Position numbers and translations under genes: made by a program
Notes under the pieces: generated by a model
What the model saw: the letters and a program-made list of their open reading frames with translations, nothing else
The model's database searches: none
Told to the model about the DNA's origin: nothing
Part shown: one piece after another, positions 7,540 through 10,492 of the stretch
How positions within the stretch are numbered: position 1 is the stretch's first letter
Layout of the letters: each line of letters begins with the position of its first letter
From: Candidatus Aminicenantota bacterium
GTDB taxonomy: Bacteria > Acidobacteriota > Aminicenantia > UBA2199
NCBI GenBank assembly: GCA_023136725.1
Contig: JAGLQR010000031.1
Coordinates: 1 to 10,492 of the forward strand
Length of the DNA: 10,492 nucleotides
Direction of reading: 5' to 3'

Positions 7540-9459
7540 ATTAAAACGGGCAACAACTGACTCCCTGATCTTATCGTAAAGTTCCTGGTTGATCCCAATC
7601 TGATATTTTGTTCTCTTGCCCATTATATAGGAAATAAAATAATTGTTTTTTATCTCTTCAAGTTTTTTCTTGTAAAACTGGGTTTTTTCTCTATTGAAAT
7701 CTGCTTCAGATGAAACCTTTATTGTTTTGGCACGGATAATTGCAATATTATCTCCAATTCTTAACGGTTTTGAGAACTTTCCTTCTTCACTATTGAAGAT
7801 AATGGTGTCAAGTTCTTCATATTTCCCGAGGTCAGCAAGCTCATTTCCCCGTTTATAATTAATGCTTTCAAGTTTCATGTCATATTTTTTAAGATAGGTC
7901 TCAATATGGTCTTTATTTGAAAGGCTATTGAGAGAGGATGAGAATGATTCAGATTTACTGATAGCATCCACAATCTGTTTGTCTGAGATCACAAGTTCCT
8001 TTACCTTCTCCTTCACATTTTCAAATAATTCATTTTCGGGTTCTTTGACTGAAGTGAGTTGAACAATTGCTATACCATCCATAAATTCGACCGGATAACT
8101 TATATCTTTTTCATTCATATTAAAGAATTTTCTTGAAAGATATCCGAATTGCTCCACATCTTTTATTGCTTCGCCACTTGTCAGATATCCGGTTTCAATG
8201 ATCGATACAAATTTATCTTCTCTAACTGCTGACAAATCGTCTGTCCCCTTAACCTTAGCATATGCTTTATCGAGTTTTGCTATTACCATATTTCGTAACT
8301 CTTCTCTTTCCATAATGTTCTTTATCTTCGGTTTTGCAGTCTCATAAGGTTCCTGCATCTCACTTGTCTTCTCTTTTGCAAAAAGTATTGCAAATCCGGA
8401 TAGGGTATCAACCGGGTCCGAAATTTCACTTTGTTTCAGTGATTTGATTATGCTTTGTTCCTGGGATGTAAAACTTTTCCACTCTGAATATCCCCAGTCT
8501 CCGCCGTTCTCTTTTTTAATATCCGTTGAGTGGAGACGTGAAAAAGATTCGAAGTTCTCTGTATTGAGAGTGATTTTCAGGTCTTCCATCCTTTTCAATA
8601 TGTCTTCCCTGCTTTCTTCTGTATAGTTAATGAACAACCTGTATATTCTGGTTTTTTCGGGAATCTGGAATTGTTCTTTGTTCTGCCTGAAATATTCATG
8701 AAAATCGGCTTCACTTAGTTTAAGATCCTTTTTAAAATCGTCATATTTCAATACAATGATATTCCCTTTCCTTTTTTCCTGGGTTTTGAAACTCTTCTTG
8801 TTTTTTTCAAAATAATTCTGTAATTCCTGTTCAGAAGTTGAAAAATCTGATTTTTTTGAGTTTATCTTAAGTTTCACATAGTCCACTTCAGCAGAATCAT
8901 TCTCTTTCCTGTAAATCTCCATGAGTGTGGTATTATCGACGATCATTGAAGCTGTTACTATTTCTTTTAGTTTGTCATTTACAATATCTTTTTTGAGGTC
9001 TGCTTCAAAGTCTTTGGCATTGGTTCTGAAAATGGCAAGATATCTTTTATATTCACTGATCCCGACAAACTTCCCTTCTCTCTGAAAAGCAGGGAAGTTT
9101 ACTATCATTTTCTTTAATTCACTTTTAGTTGCGCGAAGGCTCAGTTTTTTTGCTTCATTCTGGATTATTTCTGAATTGATCATATTCTGAAGTATCTGCT
9201 CTGGTACTCTCATCTGGGTGATCAATTCTTTGTTAAAATTGCCTTTCATCTGATTCTTGTAATTGTCAAGAACCTGGAACAGACGCTTCTGGTATTGCTC
9301 TACACTTATCTCTTCCTCTCCAACTTTTGCTACAATAGTTTCACTGGCGCTTCCTCCAGTGAAAATATCTGTAAAAGAAAACCCGAGTAGGAATACAATA
9401 ATAACCAGCCACAGGGTCCATGAGTATTTTTTGAAGTCTTTTCTCATTGATCTTAACAT
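7537..9459 (-). CDS. ppiD: PpiD-like membrane-anchored periplasmic foldase (SurA_N/parvulin-type)
   Basis: At 640 residues this is close to E. coli PpiD (about 620). Residues 1-12 are basic (RSMRKDFKK), residues 14-31 form a single anchor helix and FTGGSASETIVAKVGEEEIS enters the chaperone domain, the standard N-terminus of PpiD. Residues 40-180 and the helices after 375 make up the SurA_N-like chaperone part, including the VPEQILQNMINSEIIQNEAKKL block (85-106). A parvulin-like domain spans about 266-365 (IPEKTRIYRLF, then ENGGDWGY and SEISDPVDT). The two usual parvulin histidines are absent (IYRLF and GFAIL), so prolyl isomerase activity is doubtful, as reported for PpiD itself. Two further stretches (about 425-475 and 545-580) look like degenerate copies. 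Its role would be helping newly exported proteins fold near the Sec translocon. GGAGG sits 9 nt before the ATG, and it is the first gene of the minus-strand run. Confidence 0.86.
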   Translation of the reverse strand: MLRSMRKDFKKYSWTLWLVIIVFLLGFSFTDIFTGGSASETIVAKVGEEEISVEQYQKRLFQVLDNYKNQMKGNFNKELITQMRVPEQILQNMINSEIIQNEAKKLSLRATKSELKKMIVNFPAFQREGKFVGISEYKRYLAIFRTNAKDFEADLKKDIVNDKLKEIVTASMIVDNTTLMEIYRKENDSAEVDYVKLKINSKKSDFSTSEQELQNYFEKNKKSFKTQEKRKGNIIVLKYDDFKKDLKLSEADFHEYFRQNKEQFQIPEKTRIYRLFINYTEESREDILKRMEDLKITLNTENFESFSRLHSTDIKKENGGDWGYSEWKSFTSQEQSIIKSLKQSEISDPVDTLSGFAILFAKEKTSEMQEPYETAKPKIKNIMEREELRNMVIAKLDKAYAKVKGTDDLSAVREDKFVSIIETGYLTSGEAIKDVEQFGYLSRKFFNMNEKDISYPVEFMDGIAIVQLTSVKEPENELFENVKEKVKELVISDKQIVDAISKSESFSSSLNSLSNKDHIETYLKKYDMKLESINYKRGNELADLGKYEELDTIIFNSEEGKFSKPLRIGDNIAIIRAKTIKVSSEADFNREKTQFYKKKLEEIKNNYFISYIMGKRTKYQIGINQELYDKIRESVVARFN

Positions 9460-9468
9460 TTGTCCAAA

Positions 9469-9473
9469 CCTCC
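9469..9473 (-). promoter_or_regulatory. Shine-Dalgarno of the PpiD-like gene
   Basis: GGAGG on the minus strand lies 9 nt before the ATG at 9459-9457. A second in-frame ATG (residue 5) would be 21 nt from this site, so the first ATG is preferred. Confidence 0.75.
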
Positions 9474-9534
9474 ATATCTATCAATAGATTTCATACCATT
9501 TATTTCAAGTATAATGATATTGAGTTTAAGGCTT

Positions 9535-9563
9535 ATATTATTACAAAAATCCGATAAATTCAA
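9535..9563 (-). promoter_or_regulatory. Weak promoter candidate for the PpiD-like gene
   Basis: On the minus strand TTGAAT (9563-9558) is followed after 17 nt by TAATAT (9540-9535); each box matches consensus at 4 of 6 positions. A better single box, TATACT, lies further down at about 9511-9506 but lacks a recognisable -35. One of the two probably drives ppiD. I cannot choose from sequence alone. Confidence 0.35.
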
Positions 9564-9568
9564 GTGGA

Positions 9569-9598
9569 CCGGATGGGGAGTCGAAACGATGCCCCCGG
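9569..9598. repeat. GC-rich imperfect inverted repeat between divergent promoters
   Basis: In an otherwise AT-rich gap, GGGG (9575-9578) pairs with CCCC (9592-9595). Inside it, GTCG (9580-9583) faces CGAT (9587-9590) around an AAA loop, including one G-T wobble, and one A-G mismatch separates the two stems. Outside, CCG (9569-9571) can pair with CGG (9596-9598) if three bases bulge. It ends 2 nt before the plus-strand -35 box and lies just upstream of the minus-strand candidate boxes. The position suits an operator or a structured boundary element. No T-run follows on either strand, so it is not a standard terminator. The rest of this 177-nt gap holds only promoter-like boxes. Confidence 0.5.
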
Positions 9599-9600
9599 CA

Positions 9601-9631
9601 TTGACATAAAAAATTTAACATACTATATATT
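9601..9631 (+). promoter_or_regulatory. Strong sigma70-type promoter for the 220-residue protein gene
   Basis: A perfect TTGACA (9601-9606) is followed by a 17-nt A/T-rich spacer and TATATA (9624-9629, 4 of 6). TATATT (9626-9631, 5 of 6, spacer 19) is an overlapping alternative. Either choice puts the transcription start at about 9636-9639, on or next to the gene's ATG at 9637, so the mRNA would be leaderless or nearly so. Confidence 0.6.
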
Positions 9632-9636
9632 TCATA

Positions 9637-10299
9637 ATGGAAATGGATGGCAATGGAATAAGCAGATTGAATATCGGTGAAGAGACCGAATCTGAAACCC
9701 TTCCTAGTGAAAAAGAGATCACGAAATTAAAAACCGAGATAGCATATTATCTTGAGACCATGGTGGAAGATAGTCTCAGAAAATTTGTTCTAAAAAGAGA
9801 TAAAGAGAATCTTCTCGATAAGAGTACTACGGAATTTTTCAGAAAAAGGAACAGGTATCGTGCCAGCAAAAAACTTTTACAATATCTTGTAAGGATCATA
9901 GATGACCTTCCTGATGATGATCGGAAACGTGATCTGAATTCAGATCATTTTAATGAATTCAAAAGACTTGTTGCATTCCAGTCTGAGCTTATGAAGGAGG
10001 AAGATGTTATTAATGCCATGGAGAGAGAATTCGAGGAAATGCGAAGAGAAAAAAAAATCAATCTGTGGTACTTCAGGGGGCAAATGAGAAGTGCGATCAA
10101 TGAGATAACCGAGTTGATCCGACAAGCTGATAAACCTGTTCCGGAGAGTTATCACAAATTGTTCAAGGCACTAAGCAGGCTATCATCATTCTGGTTCTAT
10201 GTGAGAGGAAATAACGAAAAACGGGTAAGAATAACAGATGTATACATTAATAAATTATTGAGAGTTTTGATAAGCAGGTTCCCCGAAATCGGGGGTTGA
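9637..10299 (+). CDS. Uncharacterised charged, all-helical protein
   Basis: I do not recognise this 220-residue protein. It has no signal peptide or membrane segment and is predicted to be almost wholly helical and very rich in Lys, Arg, Glu and Asp. Residues 1-25 are polar and probably disordered. Residues 26-60 and 105-165 are long amphipathic helices, and the EREFEEMRREKK stretch (129-140) could form a coiled coil. Aromatic patches NLWYFRGQM (142-150) and SSFWFYVRGNN (183-193) are likely core or contact sites. The very basic KRNRYRASKK (70-79) could touch nucleic acid, but no known DNA-binding motif is visible. It is the only plus-strand gene, has its own promoter and lacks any Shine-Dalgarno before the ATG. 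In-frame ATG 9643 is an alternative start. Gene-like codon use over 660 nt, a matching promoter and a terminator-like end support a real gene. Confidence 0.75.
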   Translation: MEMDGNGISRLNIGEETESETLPSEKEITKLKTEIAYYLETMVEDSLRKFVLKRDKENLLDKSTTEFFRKRNRYRASKKLLQYLVRIIDDLPDDDRKRDLNSDHFNEFKRLVAFQSELMKEEDVINAMEREFEEMRREKKINLWYFRGQMRSAINEITELIRQADKPVPESYHKLFKALSRLSSFWFYVRGNNEKRVRITDVYINKLLRVLISRFPEIGG

Positions 10300-10326
10300 G
10301 TTCAATACTGAACTTTATCTTTTTTC
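10281..10326 (+). terminator. Stacked hairpins and T-rich tract after the 220-residue protein gene
   Basis: Hairpin one is a perfect stem of CCCCGA (10281-10286) and TCGGGG (10289-10294) inside the last codons of the gene. Hairpin two is AGTTCA (10299-10304) with TGAACT (10309-10314) around an ATAC loop, followed by TTATC and a run of six T. The second stem is AT-rich and modest, so termination strength is uncertain, but the order of stem then T-run fits intrinsic termination of plus-strand transcription. It also covers the stop codon of the converging gene. Confidence 0.5.
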
Positions 10327-10492
10327 TCTTCCCACATTTCGAATAATATGAGGCACTTCCCCTTGTGTTCCTGGACAGAATTCACTTTTTGATCGTCTGA
10401 AACTCCCCTTATAACATCATAAATGAATTTATCGTCAAATCCGATCTCAGCAGCATCCCTGTTATCACATCCGTAGTGCAGATTTTTTATTT
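10302..10492 (-). CDS. C-terminal fragment of an unrecognised protein
   Basis: An open minus-strand frame enters from the right edge and gives 62 codons before TGA at 10304-10302. The visible protein includes NLHYGCDNRDAAEIGFDD, then KFIYDVIRGVSDDQKVN, a hydrophobic strand KGKCLILFEM and a charged tail ending EEKKDKVQY. The mix of a Cys-Asp-Asn turn, a GFDDKFIYDVIRG helix-like segment and a late beta strand looks like the end of a folded cytoplasmic domain. I cannot name the family from this piece. The frame is open throughout, the composition is protein-like and the end meets the plus-strand gene tail-to-tail with 2 nt between stops, all of which support a real gene rather than chance. Confidence 0.7.
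   Translation of the reverse strand, partial: IKNLHYGCDNRDAAEIGFDDKFIYDVIRGVSDDQKVNSVQEHKGKCLILFEMWEEKKDKVQY

Noticed and set aside
9558..9600. Resemblance of the minus strand near 9598-9570 to a tmRNA 5' end or a tRNA T-arm (a GGGGGC start followed by TTTCGAC)
   Set aside because: Only about 140 nt separate it from the ppiD start. There is no matching acceptor arm, no proper five-base-pair T-stem around the TTCGA-like loop and no tag reading frame. It is better described as a simple inverted repeat.
9940..10155. Open minus-strand frame of 71 codons inside the 220-residue protein gene
   Set aside because: The plus frame is three times longer, has a matching promoter and a more protein-like charged helical composition. 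The minus frame has no ribosome site or motif.

Overview
The window is AT-rich, bacterial and tightly packed. It reads as a chromosomal housekeeping region, with no sign of phage, transposons or CRISPR. An inner-membrane PpiD-type foldase, a membrane-anchored Slt-type lytic transglycosylase, MltG, Ddl and lipoyl synthase point to a peptidoglycan-building bacterium that is probably Gram-negative. I cannot assign a phylum with confidence. The GAF-like protein with its helical C-terminal tail reminds me of proteins from Acidobacteriota-like and Deltaproteobacteria-like genomes, but that is recall only.

Layout. From about 9460 down to position 1, all genes lie on the minus strand with very short gaps or overlaps. 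In transcription order they are: a PpiD-like foldase (9459-7537), an M24 metallopeptidase (7527-6349), lipA (6315-5449), a gap of about 100 nt with a good sigma70-type promoter, a calcineurin-like phosphoesterase (5344-4607), a GAF-like protein (4594-3644), an Slt-type lytic transglycosylase (3657-1627), ddl (1609-557), ruvX (553-146) and the start of mltG (149 to beyond the left edge). The last six genes look like one operon: gaps are 3 to 17 nt or the genes overlap (14 nt GAF/transglycosylase, 4 nt ruvX/mltG). I see no terminator after lipA, so read-through from the ppiD end is possible.

The right end differs. A divergent intergenic region (9460-9636) carries a GC-rich hairpin and a plus-strand promoter with a perfect TTGACA box. 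That promoter drives an uncharacterised 220-residue charged helical protein (9637-10299), apparently with almost no leader. This gene converges, with 2 nt to spare, on the 3' end of an unrecognised minus-strand gene (10302 to beyond the right edge). Two stacked hairpins and a T-rich tract mark the convergence point.

Functionally, the promoter-led operon combines peptidoglycan precursor synthesis (Ddl) with glycan-strand cleavage (Slt-type enzyme and MltG), plus ruvX, a phosphoesterase and a putative sensory or scaffold GAF protein. The upstream group covers envelope protein folding, peptide trimming and lipoate cofactor synthesis. I did not see a clear new defence or mobile system. The least explained parts are the 220-residue protein with its promoter and hairpin, the GAF-like protein in the wall operon, and the partial gene at the right edge.
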